Program-made: the position numbers and the translations under genes
IMG/VR virus record: IMGVR_UViG_3300021130_000224
Span: 1 to 64,000 of that record
Length of the DNA: 64,000 bases
Source: a virus
Reading direction: 5' to 3' (one strand)
The notes under the pieces: generated by a model
Database searches by the model: none
Seen by the model: the letters and a program-made list of their open reading frames with translations, nothing else
What the model was told of the DNA's origin: nothing
Part shown: piece after piece, positions 7,374-13,340 of the stretch
Position numbering within the stretch: position 1 is the stretch's first letter
Layout: every line of letters begins with the position of its first letter

Positions 7374-7416
7374 CCTGGAGGCAGTAAAGTGAATCACTCT
7401 CTACTGCTGCTCCAGG
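7374..7416 (-). terminator. Strong terminator of the tRNA island, minus strand
   Basis: CCTGGAG (7374-7380) pairs with CTCCAGG (7410-7416), followed inward by GCAGTA/TACTGC with a 2-nt bulge and an inner AGTG/CACT. On the minus strand it is followed by TATTTTTATTT. It lies just downstream of the tRNA-Gln gene, so it ends the tRNA transcript before the 83-aa gene. Confidence 0.8.
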
Positions 7417-7454
7417 TGGCGAATACAACCGACACAGGCTGTAATAATTTGTAA

Positions 7455-7527
7455 GTAGTTCTATCTTGATTTGAACAAGATCTAACTCTGTCAAAGAGAG
7501 TTGTGCTACCGTTACACTATGGAACTA
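7455..7527 (-). tRNA. tRNA-Gln (anticodon TTG)
   Basis: On the minus strand the acceptor stem TAGTTCC pairs with AGAACTA (one mismatch). The D-arm is built on GTG/CAC, the anticodon stem ACTCT/AGAGT carries the loop CTTTGAC (anticodon TTG), and the T-stem TCTTG/CAAGA carries the loop TTCAAAT. CCA is not encoded. It decodes CAA, a common codon in this AT-rich phage. A 25-bp leader shared with the second tRNA precedes it. Confidence 0.82.
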
Positions 7528-7551
7528 TTTACCTGTCTCTCCAGGTTGTCA
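7528..7551 (-). repeat. tRNA leader repeat, copy 1
   Basis: On the minus strand TGACAACCTGGAGAGACAGG then TAAA directly precede tRNA-Gln. It matches copy 2 (7670-7695) at nearly all positions. It may be an RNase P or other processing context, or part of a duplicated tRNA unit. Confidence 0.7.
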
Positions 7552-7595
7552 CGATCCCCTTATTTCATACTGCCTCGTAGACCGTCAACGAGCTG

Positions 7596-7669
7596 TACCC
7601 CGGATTGGACTTGAACCAATGACTCTCAGTTTAGAAAACTGATGCTACTATCCACTGAGCTACCGAAGC
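7596..7669 (-). tRNA. tRNA-Arg (anticodon TCT)
   Basis: Minus-strand 74-nt gene: acceptor GCTTCGG/CCGGGGT with several G-T pairs and discriminator A; D-loop region TAGCTCAGTGGATAG; anticodon stem TCAGT/ACTGA with loop TTTCTAA (anticodon TCT); T-arm TTGG-TTCAAGT-CCAA. CCA is not encoded. It reads AGA, usually rare in hosts but frequent in this phage. It shares its leader with the tRNA-Gln. Confidence 0.88.
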
Positions 7670-7695
7670 ATTTACCTGTCTATTCCAAGCTGTCA
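7670..7695 (-). repeat. tRNA leader repeat, copy 2
   Basis: On the minus strand TGACAGCTTGGAATAGACAG then GTAAAT directly precede tRNA-Arg; one base longer than copy 1. The conserved core is TGGAnAGACAGGTAAAT. The shared position immediately 5' of both tRNAs argues for function or recent duplication. Confidence 0.7.
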
Positions 7696-7933
7696 TAACT
7701 GATTGATAATCAATTAGTTAGTGGAGGTATTCGGCACTGCCCCGAAGTCTTTCCTGTGTTCCTGAAGTAGTTACGACCATGACTGAAGATTATCGTCTAC
7801 TGTCTTTAGACTATCTACTTTTTTAAGCTAAGTACATCTTCGTTGCTTATGGTATATAGACACCAACTTTACGGAGCCTAATTTAAAGTAAGGCATCTTT
7901 GTCTTTCTAACCTCAGACAGGTTTGTAATGTGA
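7696..7933 (-). other. Structured non-coding segment upstream of the tRNAs
   Basis: No CDS is convincing here. Two clear hairpins occur: 7697-7719 (AACT-x-ATTGA arms with one mismatch and a 3-nt loop) and 7730-7746 (TTCGG / CCGAA around a 7-nt loop, similar in size to a tRNA T- or anticodon arm). A further GAAGAT...ATCTTC pair encloses several small stems around 7777-7833. These could be decayed tRNA genes or an unrecognised small RNA. I could not fold a third complete tRNA. Confidence 0.4.
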
Positions 7934-8029
7934 TTAGGCAGCAATAGCTACTTCACCAAAGATTTCTGCAAGCAGAGAATCAACATTACCATCGAAAGAA
8001 ACTGTAGTTTCTGCGTTTATTGTTACCAT
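7934..8029 (-). CDS. Possible 31-aa peptide
   Basis: ATG at 8029 reads 31 codons to TAA at 7934: MVTINAETTVSFDGN, then an acidic hydrophobic helix ending LLAEIFGEVAIAA. The amphipathic end and sensible amino-acid pattern suggest it is more than chance. The frame is open a further 21 codons upstream without an ATG (ends ...SGETDNASESKAN), so the real start may be a non-ATG codon or the gene may be degenerate. Function unknown. Confidence 0.35.
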   Translation of the reverse strand: MVTINAETTVSFDGNVDSLLAEIFGEVAIAA

Positions 8030-8123
8030 ATTTGCTTTGGACTCACTGGCATTGTCTGTTTCGCCACTTTTACTAACTACATGAAATCAATAACTGTTTT
8101 ACCCCCATATTTTAAAGAACTAA

Positions 8124-8153
8124 GGAATCTGGTTAGCTTCCTAACCAGACTCC
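8124..8153 (-). terminator. Hairpin after the RS-repeat gene
   Basis: TCTGGTTAG (8128-8136) pairs perfectly with CTAACCAGA (8141-8149) around CTTC, extended by GGA/TCC beyond one mismatch. On the minus strand TTAGTTCTTT follows, a weak T-run. It is 27 bp downstream of the stop at 8180, a normal terminator position. It could instead be a 5' hairpin of the tRNA transcript if the TACCTTTG box just beside it is a promoter. Confidence 0.5.
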
Positions 8154-8160
8154 AAAGGTA
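8153..8160 (-). promoter_or_regulatory. Possible -7 box for the tRNA island
   Basis: On the minus strand TACCTTTG matches the Bacteroidota TAnnTTTG -7 consensus and lies upstream of the 31-aa ORF and the tRNAs. No good -33 TTTG was found at 17-23 bp, so this is weak. Confidence 0.3.
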
Positions 8161-8179
8161 ATATTATTTGGTTAATTAG

Positions 8180-8359
8180 TTAACCTGACTCTGACCATGA
8201 CCATGACCTTGACCTTGACCTTGACCTTGACCATGACCATGCCCCTGACTCTGACCATGCCCCTGACCATGACCATGCGCTTGACCATGACCATGCCCCT
8301 GACCTTGACCTTGACCTTGACCTTGACCTATTTAGTTTTTTTAAATGAGATGTTATCAT
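8180..8359 (-). CDS. Arg-Ser / Trp-Ser dipeptide-repeat protein, 59 aa
   Basis: ATG at 8359, only 2 bp after the stop of the 8362-8646 gene, opens [10 protein letters not shown] and then 24 dipeptides in which Ser is nearly always second: five RS units, then [24 protein letters not shown], four RS, two WS and ES, ending in Gly and TAA. The repeat is encoded exactly by the hexanucleotide array at 8185-8328. Stop, coupling to the upstream gene and the hairpin at 8124-8153 all suit a real gene. The other two minus frames meet stops just before the array. RS-rich stretches elsewhere bind RNA or are phosphorylated, but no function should be assumed. Confidence 0.5.
   Translation of the reverse strand: MITSHLKKLNRSRSRSRSRSGAWSWSSAWSWSGAWSESGAWSWSRSRSRSRSWSWSESG
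8185..8328. repeat. 24-unit hexanucleotide tandem repeat (nTGACC family)
   Basis: Exactly 24 units of 6 bp: TTGACC (9 copies), ATGACC (5), CTGACC (4), ATGCCC (3), CTGACT (2) and ATGCGC (1). The variants are arranged in blocks (runs of four TTGACC at or near both ends), as expected from slippage plus point changes. There is no unique spacer, so it is not a CRISPR. It codes for the RS/WS protein on the minus strand. Confidence 0.95.
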
Positions 8360-8361
8360 AA

Positions 8362-8646
8362 TTACAAAGTTGTCTTAAATGATTTACCAAATGATTCTAT
8401 TGCAGATAACTGTACATACCACTCATCAGATAATTTTTGAGCATCTTTAAATTTACTATCTGAAAAAGTTCCTGTTTCAAATACCTGATAAACTTTTTCA
8501 AGTTTTATACAAGTTGTATTTACTCCTACTAATTTACCATAGTAAAAGTAATTAAAACAAAAAATCAGTACTTCTTCACCTATAAGTGAGACAAACCCTT
8601 CATTAGGAACTTCTACTAATTTTGCAGTAACTGGTTGTTGTAACAT
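8362..8646 (-). CDS. Hypothetical protein, 94 aa
   Basis: MLQQPVTAKLVEVPNEGFVSLIGEEVLIFCFNYFYYGKLVGV... looks like a small beta-barrel (Sm/SH3-like) with aromatic strands, followed by KLSDEWYVQLSAIESFGKSF. It could be an RNA- or protein-binding module, but I recognise no family. Next to the RS-repeat gene, with 2 bp between them. Confidence 0.6.
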   Translation of the reverse strand: MLQQPVTAKLVEVPNEGFVSLIGEEVLIFCFNYFYYGKLVGVNTTCIKLEKVYQVFETGTFSDSKFKDAQKLSDEWYVQLSAIESFGKSFKTTL

Positions 8647-8682
8647 TGTTTGTAGTTTTAAGATTAAAAATTAAAAGTAATA

Positions 8683-8946
8683 TTATTTAGCTAACTTCTC
8701 AGCATGTTCATACTGTAACCAGGTCTTTCTCCTACTATCAGGATACTTCCACTGTTGGTATTCAGTTTCATTGTAACAGTAGCCAGCAGCACCAAATTCA
8801 GGATTGTGCACTATACATATCAGGTTAGGTATAAACTCATCACCTGATACCCGGGTGGCACCATCTGCAATGAGTGATCTGATTTTTTCTTCTGCTGTAA
8901 GACCTATAGATAATCCTTTACTATCTTCGTTAATGTACTTTCCCAT
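8683..8946 (-). CDS. Hypothetical protein, 87 aa
   Basis: MGKYINEDSKGLSIGLTAEEKIRSLIADGATRVSGDEFIPNLICIVHNPEFGAAGYC... ; contains NPEFGAAGYCYNETEY and RRKTWLQYEHAEKLAK. It resembles small phage proteins of unknown function. It follows a terminator (8973-9001), so it likely starts a new transcript. Confidence 0.6.
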   Translation of the reverse strand: MGKYINEDSKGLSIGLTAEEKIRSLIADGATRVSGDEFIPNLICIVHNPEFGAAGYCYNETEYQQWKYPDSRRKTWLQYEHAEKLAK

Positions 8947-8972
8947 TTTTAGTTTTGTTGTGAGTTAAAAAT

Positions 8973-9001
8973 AGAAAGCCGATAACTTGTACCGGCTTTC
9001 T
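8973..9001 (-). terminator. Rho-independent terminator, minus strand
   Basis: AGAAAGCCG (8973-8981) and CGGCTTTCT (8993-9001) form a perfect 9-bp stem around an 11-nt loop. On the minus strand it is followed by ATTTTTAACTC. It lies 9 bp after the stop of the 9011-9394 gene. Confidence 0.8.
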
Positions 9002-9010
9002 GTTAAATTA

Positions 9011-9394
9011 TTACTCTGCTGTTGTAAGTTCTTGCCAATTGGGAAAATAGCAATTTCTGTAGGATTTCAAACGAGCCAAACCTTTCTCATAACCTTCAAT
9101 CTTTGTATCATGTGCAGCTAGGCTTGCCCAGTTCACATTTGATGTCTGCAGGGAATTTTCACGGCTCCTGATTGCATTTTGATGATCTCTGGTTGTAGCA
9201 GAGATATCTGCCATCAGGTTACGCAGGTTATCCTCAACCTCGTACTGCAGTTCCCTCTCTTCTCGATCCTTGAGTGATTCTTTCCTGATCTCCAGGTAAG
9301 TAGGCACTGCTACCTTTTTGTTGTTTGCTGCTGCTGATGATGCATTCTGTGATGCTGCTGACTGTGCTCCCTGAGCTGATGTTCTGTTTCTCAT
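9011..9394 (-). CDS. Hypothetical coiled-coil protein, 127 aa
   Basis: An Ala/Ser/Asn-rich low-complexity start (AQGAQSAASQNASSAAANNK) is followed by a charged helical region (LEIRKESLKDREERELQYEVEDNL) and a coiled-coil body, ending in an aromatic FPNWQEL patch. Its first 54 codons overlap, in another frame, the end of the 9234-10382 gene. The normal terminator behind it supports it as the real gene. Confidence 0.65.
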   Translation of the reverse strand: MRNRTSAQGAQSAASQNASSAAANNKKVAVPTYLEIRKESLKDREERELQYEVEDNLRNLMADISATTRDHQNAIRSRENSLQTSNVNWASLAAHDTKIEGYEKGLARLKSYRNCYFPNWQELTTAE

Positions 9395-10382
9395 TTGTTT
9401 GAGTTTTTGATTGTTGATTAATTGGTGAAAAATTGTTTGATTGATTGTAAGTTGGGTAATTCTTTTTAGGACCTAAGTATACATGGATAGTTCCTGATAT
9501 ATAGGCATAGCCGTTTTCATCTACAGATTCTACTTCTCGGTCACCATAAAAATCTACTAAAGTATCATAAGATTCTTTTTTGGGACCAGTATAAAAAGTA
9601 GTAAATGAATTAAGCCATTTTTCAGGTAGTACATCTCCTACTTTCCACTGATCTTCTACAGGTGTTGTTTGTTGTTTACCTTGAGCAAGTGATATCTCTT
9701 CGGGAGTAGCTGGTCGTATGCAATCAAAAATAAAAAATAATTCTTGTTGATTACAATTTGCTTGTAGTTTGGCCCCATAACCAAGAACAGTACATACTTT
9801 TACTACATCACCTTCAATAATAGACTCATACTTAGCGGGATTACTAACTATATAAACATAATCACCTTCTTTGAAGACTACCTTTTCTGGTTCTTTTTTA
9901 AAACTTGCAAGAGTCTTCCATTCTTCAAATGTAAAAATAGGATATTCTGTTTCAGGTTCTTCTTTTTCAGAATCATGATACTCATTACCATCAAAGAAAT
10001 AGTATTTATCTGATCCACCTATACGGCAATCATCAAAATGTCTATTTATAGCATATGCAAACTCTCTTGTTTTTCTATCATTTTCTGAATCAAAACCGGG
10101 ATTAATAACCCAATGCTTCTCAGGTAATTCTACAAATTCATATGTAGCATTAAGATGAATACGCCATATCTCACCGTATTCTTCTTCTACATTAAAACCT
10201 GAATCAGAATCAAGTAAACCGGAACAAGCTTTTTTGGATGTTACTGTAACTATTATTGGTTCTTTGTGTGAGCCATAACCAAGTATACCAGAGCAACCAT
10301 CAATACCATTTGAACCTTTACCTGAATCAATCAGTTTGATCTTTGTTCCTTCAGGTAAATAACTACCTTTATTGTGCAACAT
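9234..10382 (-). CDS. Multi-module phage protein of unknown function, 382 aa; probably read through its original stop
   Basis: Repeated SH3-like modules are visible: an N-terminal G/S-rich unit (LPEGTKIKLIDSGKGSNG), then VFKEGDYVYIVSNPAKYESIIEGDVVKV, then DFYGDREVESVDENGYAYISGTIHVYLGPKK. These resemble modules common in small Bacteroidota-phage proteins. Residues about 330-382 (NISSGSTVSSITEC...) are low complexity and are the out-of-frame image of the next gene's N-terminus. The 161-bp overlap suggests that the ancestral stop, around residue 320-330, was lost by mutation or frameshift. Confidence 0.65.
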   Translation of the reverse strand: MLHNKGSYLPEGTKIKLIDSGKGSNGIDGCSGILGYGSHKEPIIVTVTSKKACSGLLDSDSGFNVEEEYGEIWRIHLNATYEFVELPEKHWVINPGFDSENDRKTREFAYAINRHFDDCRIGGSDKYYFFDGNEYHDSEKEEPETEYPIFTFEEWKTLASFKKEPEKVVFKEGDYVYIVSNPAKYESIIEGDVVKVCTVLGYGAKLQANCNQQELFFIFDCIRPATPEEISLAQGKQQTTPVEDQWKVGDVLPEKWLNSFTTFYTGPKKESYDTLVDFYGDREVESVDENGYAYISGTIHVYLGPKKNYPTYNQSNNFSPINQQSKTQTNEKQNISSGSTVSSITECIISSSKQQKGSSAYLPGDQERITQGSRREGTAVRG

Positions 10383-10407
10383 AGCATTTTGTTTTATTGG
10401 TTAAAAA

Positions 10408-10626
10408 TTACTTTTTCAGAAACTCTACCTCATCAGGATTACCTGTAAGCTTTTTGTAAATTAACTGTGCTTTAGCTGCAGATATTGCAGTACTGAACGC
10501 TTTGATGGAAAGATCACATACCTTGAGGTCCTTAGATTCTTCCCACTGTTTGTTAAGTGTATCACCAACATCAGTCATTTTTTCAATGACATCACTTACT
10601 GTTATTTTCTTTTTGCTTTTTTGCAT
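10408..10626 (-). CDS. Conserved small phage protein, 72 aa
   Basis: MQKSKKKITVSDVIEKMTDVGDTL ... AISAAKAQLIYKKLTGNPDEVEFLKK. The AKAQLIYKKLTG helix is typical of a small conserved protein in crAss-like and other Bacteroidota phages; I know of no function. It is helical and soluble. Its start overlaps the end of the upstream zinc-ribbon gene by 35 bp. Confidence 0.65.
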   Translation of the reverse strand: MQKSKKKITVSDVIEKMTDVGDTLNKQWEESKDLKVCDLSIKAFSTAISAAKAQLIYKKLTGNPDEVEFLKK

Positions 10627-11221
10627 CTCGTTTGAGTTTTAATTGTTTACGTTGAAGTTCTACAAGTTCTTGAGGAATATCGGAATGTTTAAGATTTGTA
10701 TCTAAAACAAGTGTTGATTTTATATAAATATCAGTAAGATTTTCACGTCTTTGTTTTGCAACTTCTCTAAAATATTCTCTTGTTTTAGCACTTCTGATAG
10801 GATCATTTTTCTTTCTGGCTCTATATTTTCTTCCATCAAGAACCATTTTTCCATTTTCCTTATATTTTAAATAGTATTTTTTTTCTTGTTCTTTTACTTT
10901 ATCAAGATTATTAATTCTCCATCTTTTTCTCTGTTCTGCTTTTGTAAGACCACAACATACCTTTTTTTTATATTCAGCAAGTGGAATTACTCCTTTTTCT
11001 CTATTACGTTTTATAATATATTCCAATACACGTTTTCTATGATTAAAATCTTCGTTGTATCTTTTAACATTTCTAATACGACAAGATTCTCTATCACAGT
11101 CAATACAAGTACCTCTTCTTTGTTTGATTTCTGAGTTTTTGTATTTTGTATGTATTCTATATTGCTCAATATCTTTTTCTTCACCACATTTTTTACAAAC
11201 TCTTGTTATAGATGGTACCAT
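10592..11221 (-). CDS. Zinc-ribbon protein, probable homing-endonuclease relative, 209 aa
   Basis: Start taken at ATG 11221 (MVPSITRVCKKCG). N-terminal Cys4 zinc site (CKKCGEEKDIEQY ... GTCIDCDRESCR), then a very basic region rich in Arg/Lys helices with KKYYLKYKENGKM and YRARKKNDPIRS, and a C-terminus with DIPQELVELQRKQLKLKRD, which I associate with phage GIY/HNH-type homing proteins. No complete HNH catalytic motif is visible, so the nuclease assignment is tentative. It overlaps genes on both sides (29 and 35 bp), as an inserted gene might. Confidence 0.6.
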   Translation of the reverse strand: MVPSITRVCKKCGEEKDIEQYRIHTKYKNSEIKQRRGTCIDCDRESCRIRNVKRYNEDFNHRKRVLEYIIKRNREKGVIPLAEYKKKVCCGLTKAEQRKRWRINNLDKVKEQEKKYYLKYKENGKMVLDGRKYRARKKNDPIRSAKTREYFREVAKQRRENLTDIYIKSTLVLDTNLKHSDIPQELVELQRKQLKLKRDAKKQKENNSK

Positions 11222-11456
11222 AAAGTAATGATTTATAAATTGCTGTAAATAATTCATGATCCCATTCATTCATATGATTGAGTTCATACTTATTACTATT
11301 AATAGCATTCTGGTTATATGGTCTGTAACAGTAACCATCTATCATAAAGGTCATTGCTAACCCTCTACACCATTCTGATAGTTCAGGCATTACTTTTATG
11401 TCAAAAGTCAATATTGGTCTTGTAATGCCATCAAAGTATAAATACAGTTTTTCCAT
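11193..11456 (-). CDS. Hypothetical protein, 87 aa
   Basis: MEKLYLYFDGITRPILTFDIKVMPELSEWCRG... YELNHMNEWDHELFTAIYKSLLYG; soluble, aromatic-rich. The last 9 residues lie within the start of the zinc-ribbon gene, which may have altered this C-terminus. Not recognised. Confidence 0.6.
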   Translation of the reverse strand: MEKLYLYFDGITRPILTFDIKVMPELSEWCRGLAMTFMIDGYCYRPYNQNAINSNKYELNHMNEWDHELFTAIYKSLLYGTIYNKSL

Positions 11457-11482
11457 TTATGTTAATGTTACTTGTTAAAAAT

Positions 11483-11507
11483 AGTAGCCGGTTATTTACC
11501 GGCTACT
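11483..11507 (-). terminator. Rho-independent terminator, minus strand
   Basis: AGTAGCCGGT (11483-11492) and ACCGGCTACT (11498-11507) form a perfect 10-bp stem with a 5-nt loop, followed on the minus strand by ATTTTTAAC. The stem includes the last codons and stop region of the 70-aa membrane protein gene. Confidence 0.82.
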
Positions 11508-11704
11508 TTATTTGTATCAAAAAGACCAAAATACATTGCATTGATTAGGAATACACCTACCGTCATGAAGCTGCAGAATCCCCATAACCACAGTTTATCT
11601 GGATGTGCATTAGGATCTTGGCATACAAAATATCCTGCTATATCAAGCATTATTACCAAGAGCAGTAAGAACAGAATAAAGCAATTTGCGAGTTTAGTTT
11701 TCAT
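11492..11704 (-). CDS. Two-TM membrane protein, 70 aa
   Basis: ATG at 11704 overlaps the upstream TGA as ATGA, so it is preferred over an earlier in-frame Met. Two hydrophobic helices are visible: LANCFILFLLLLVIMLDIAGYF... (around 5-25) and LWLWGFCSFMTVGVFLINAMYF (around 38-60). A small phage inner-membrane protein of unknown role. Confidence 0.7.
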   Translation of the reverse strand: MKTKLANCFILFLLLLVIMLDIAGYFVCQDPNAHPDKLWLWGFCSFMTVGVFLINAMYFGLFDTNKVAGK

Positions 11705-11859
11705 ATCAATTCCAACTCCTCCTCCTCTACAGGTGTTACAGTTGCAATAATAACAGAAGGATAGTACATATCCAGTTCCTGCCATGTGCCGGTGAACTCT
11801 TTCAGTAGAGAGTTCTTGCTTTTGGTTGTTTTGAACTGAAATTTGAAGATCTGATTCAT
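11701..11859 (-). CDS. Hypothetical protein, 52 aa
   Basis: ATG at 11859 (MNQIFKFQFKTTKSKNSLL) to TGA at 11701; the stop overlaps the next start by 4 bp. Basic N-terminal half, then YYPSVIIATVTPVEEEELELI, a strand followed by an acidic tail. Similar 'I/VTVxPVEEE' tails occur in small Bacteroidota-phage proteins. Supported by coupling and by filling the gap exactly. Confidence 0.6.
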   Translation of the reverse strand: MNQIFKFQFKTTKSKNSLLKEFTGTWQELDMYYPSVIIATVTPVEEEELELI

Positions 11860-11887
11860 TTTGTTTTAGATTTTAAAAGTTAAACAA

Positions 11888-12034
11888 TTAAAGTTTAAAA
11901 GAAATATCTGTTTCTTCCATCATATCCCAATTAGGTACATCTGTAGTTAACTGGAAACATTCTTGTTTAAGTTGCTCAAGTTCTTTTTTCTGTTTGAGCA
12001 GATCTTGGATTTCTTGATTCAATTCTATCCACAT
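11888..12034 (-). CDS. Hypothetical coiled-coil protein, 48 aa
   Basis: Start chosen at ATG 12034 (MWIELNQEIQDLLKQKKELEQ); the frame is open 14 codons further but that part is hydrophobic AT-rich leader. A short amphipathic coiled coil followed by an acidic tail. Not recognised. Confidence 0.5.
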   Translation of the reverse strand: MWIELNQEIQDLLKQKKELEQLKQECFQLTTDVPNWDMMEETDISFKL

Positions 12035-12079
12035 AGTTGTTAAGTTTTTAACATTTAAGAAAATAAAGTATAACAATAG

Positions 12080-12265
12080 TTACAATGGTCCAAGGTTAAC
12101 AAGATAAAATAATGACCACAAGGCAACAAGAAGAAGAGAAAGGAAGCCAGCTATGATGTAGTTAGATTCTTTCTTATCAATGATAGATTTTATAACCTGC
12201 TCAAGATAAGTAATAGAAACACCTATAGAAAGTGCAAAGAGAACAAATTGTAATAACTTTTGCAT
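12080..12265 (-). CDS. Two-TM membrane protein, 61 aa
   Basis: MQKLLQFVLFALSIGVSITY forms the first helix, then a basic loop (SIIDKKES) and a second helix IIAGFLSLLLVALWSLFYLV. Typical tiny phage membrane protein; role unknown. Confidence 0.65.
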   Translation of the reverse strand: MQKLLQFVLFALSIGVSITYLEQVIKSIIDKKESNYIIAGFLSLLLVALWSLFYLVNLGPL

Positions 12266-12338
12266 AAAGAAAAGAAAGTTGGCGGTTTTACCCTGTGAGA
12301 AAATGAAATTGTGAAAATATGAAAAGAATTACCGGTTT

Positions 12339-12402
12339 TTACCCTGACACAGGCGAGACGATCTCCAACGATGGCATCTCAGATACTCCTGTATCAGGGT
12401 AA
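12339..12402. repeat. Long imperfect inverted repeat in a 234-bp gap
   Basis: Arms TTACCCTGA-c-ACAGG (12339-12353) and CCTGT-a-TCAGGGTAA (12388-12402) pair over 14 bp with one mismatch. The 34-nt centre can form a further GAGA/TCTC stem. There is no T-run on either side, so it is not an ordinary terminator. The motif GGTTTTACCCTG also occurs upstream at about 12283. The rest of 12266-12499 shows no CDS. Confidence 0.6.
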
Positions 12403-12499
12403 TGGCATGACTTACCGAATAAATCAGGATTTACATGCAACCCGGCAATGCTAAAATACAATTATTGCCAATAGTTACTACTACTACATCAAGGTAACA

Positions 12500-12751
12500 T
12501 CAATTAACCCATATCAACAGAATAAGAAACCCTATAGATAGGATCAACAAAAAGACAGGAAGAACCCGACAAATTCTTGTATATCCTTCTAAAGCAATAA
12601 TGGCCAGGAACGTCAATACCCGAATTAAGCCACCCAAGATGCCTAACATCCTGCTGATCCATATGATACAAGGCCTCCATATAGGAACCATAACGATCAT
12701 TGATATCAACAAGATGAACAGAAAGAACAGAAGGATTAGAAGAATGACCAT
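12500..12751 (-). CDS. Probable three-TM membrane protein, 83 aa
   Basis: MVILLILLFFLFILLISMIV, then a loop with WRPC, then a second helix LGILGGLIRVLTFLAIIALE and a third LPVFLLILSIGFLILLIWVN, separated by basic loops (positive-inside pattern). An alternative frame (12504-12800, 98 aa, MNQQCSTALPVLP...) overlaps it; its strong T-ending codons are explained by the T in second position of the hydrophobic frame, so I prefer the membrane protein. Confidence 0.45.
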   Translation of the reverse strand: MVILLILLFFLFILLISMIVMVPIWRPCIIWISRMLGILGGLIRVLTFLAIIALEGYTRICRVLPVFLLILSIGFLILLIWVN

Positions 12752-12959
12752 CAGAGGTAGATGGAAGAACCGGTAAAGCAGTACTACATTGCTGATTCAT
12801 AACGGACTATAAGAGAGTGATTAAATGTGATGAAATAAAGGTAATCAATGGACAAGTTCACAGGTCCAAAAACAAGAAAAATACCAAAATAGTCAAAAAG
12901 ACATAAAAGCCTTGTATATAGTCACCCTACATACCTTTCTCACACCAATGTTCCACGTA

Positions 12960-13283
12960 TCACATTTTGTTAATGCGGTGCAAATTAAGATGACATGTTC
13001 TACATAACCATTTGACTTCCAATGGTTTAGTATAATCAGAGTGGTGTGCTTCTGTTTTATTATTACTACATAGTTCACAAGGCTGAGGTATTAGTTTACC
13101 TCTCTTTATGTACACTTTAGTATACGCCCTACAGTTAGCTTTTAACCTTTGTTCCGGTGTTAATTCACTGTGTTTGGGCCTATTCTCCCTCATATTAGAA
13201 GCATGACAAGATCTACAGTATCTGTATTTACCTACTCTATTGTCTTCTAATGGCTTACTACATTTACTACAAGTTGCTTTCAT
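12960..13283 (-). CDS. HNH zinc-finger endonuclease, 107 aa
   Basis: ATG at 13283 (MKATCSKCSKPLED). First Cys4 site CSKC ... YCRSCHA (residues about 5-35), then the HNH core: CELCSNNKTEAHHSDYTKPLEVKWLCRTCH-LNLH, with the HH-x-DY pair and two CxxC zinc ligands. This small HNH type is abundant in Bacteroidota phages, where it acts as a free-standing homing endonuclease. The promoter -7 box ends 5 bp before the ATG, which fixes the start. Confidence 0.85.
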   Translation of the reverse strand: MKATCSKCSKPLEDNRVGKYRYCRSCHASNMRENRPKHSELTPEQRLKANCRAYTKVYIKRGKLIPQPCELCSNNKTEAHHSDYTKPLEVKWLCRTCHLNLHRINKM

Positions 13284-13287
13284 GTAG

Positions 13288-13329
13288 CAAAGATACACAT
13301 ATTGTTCCACATAAACAAGTGGAACAATA
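13288..13329 (-). promoter_or_regulatory. Promoter and operator-like inverted repeat of the HNH gene
   Basis: Minus strand: TTG (13318-13316), 20 bp, TATCTTTG (13295-13288), 4 nt, ATG. The -33 lies in the loop of a perfect 11-bp inverted repeat TATTGTTCCAC (13300-13310) / GTGGAACAATA (13319-13329), a good site for a dimeric regulator that would block the promoter. Confidence 0.68.
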
Positions 13330-13340
13330 GTTATTTTGCA

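Noticed and set aside
7697-7833. Third tRNA
   Set aside because: Single arms are tRNA-sized but no complete cloverleaf with acceptor, anticodon and T-arm could be folded.
8185-8328. Possible CRISPR array
   Set aside because: Units are 6 bp with no spacers; a plain tandem repeat.
12504-12800. 98-aa minus frame (MNQQCSTALP...)
   Set aside because: Overlaps the hydrophobic membrane-protein frame; its T-ending codons are explained by that frame. Kept only as an alternative.
12893-13078. 61-aa minus frame
   Set aside because: Lies across the end of the HNH gene out of frame, with no support of its own.
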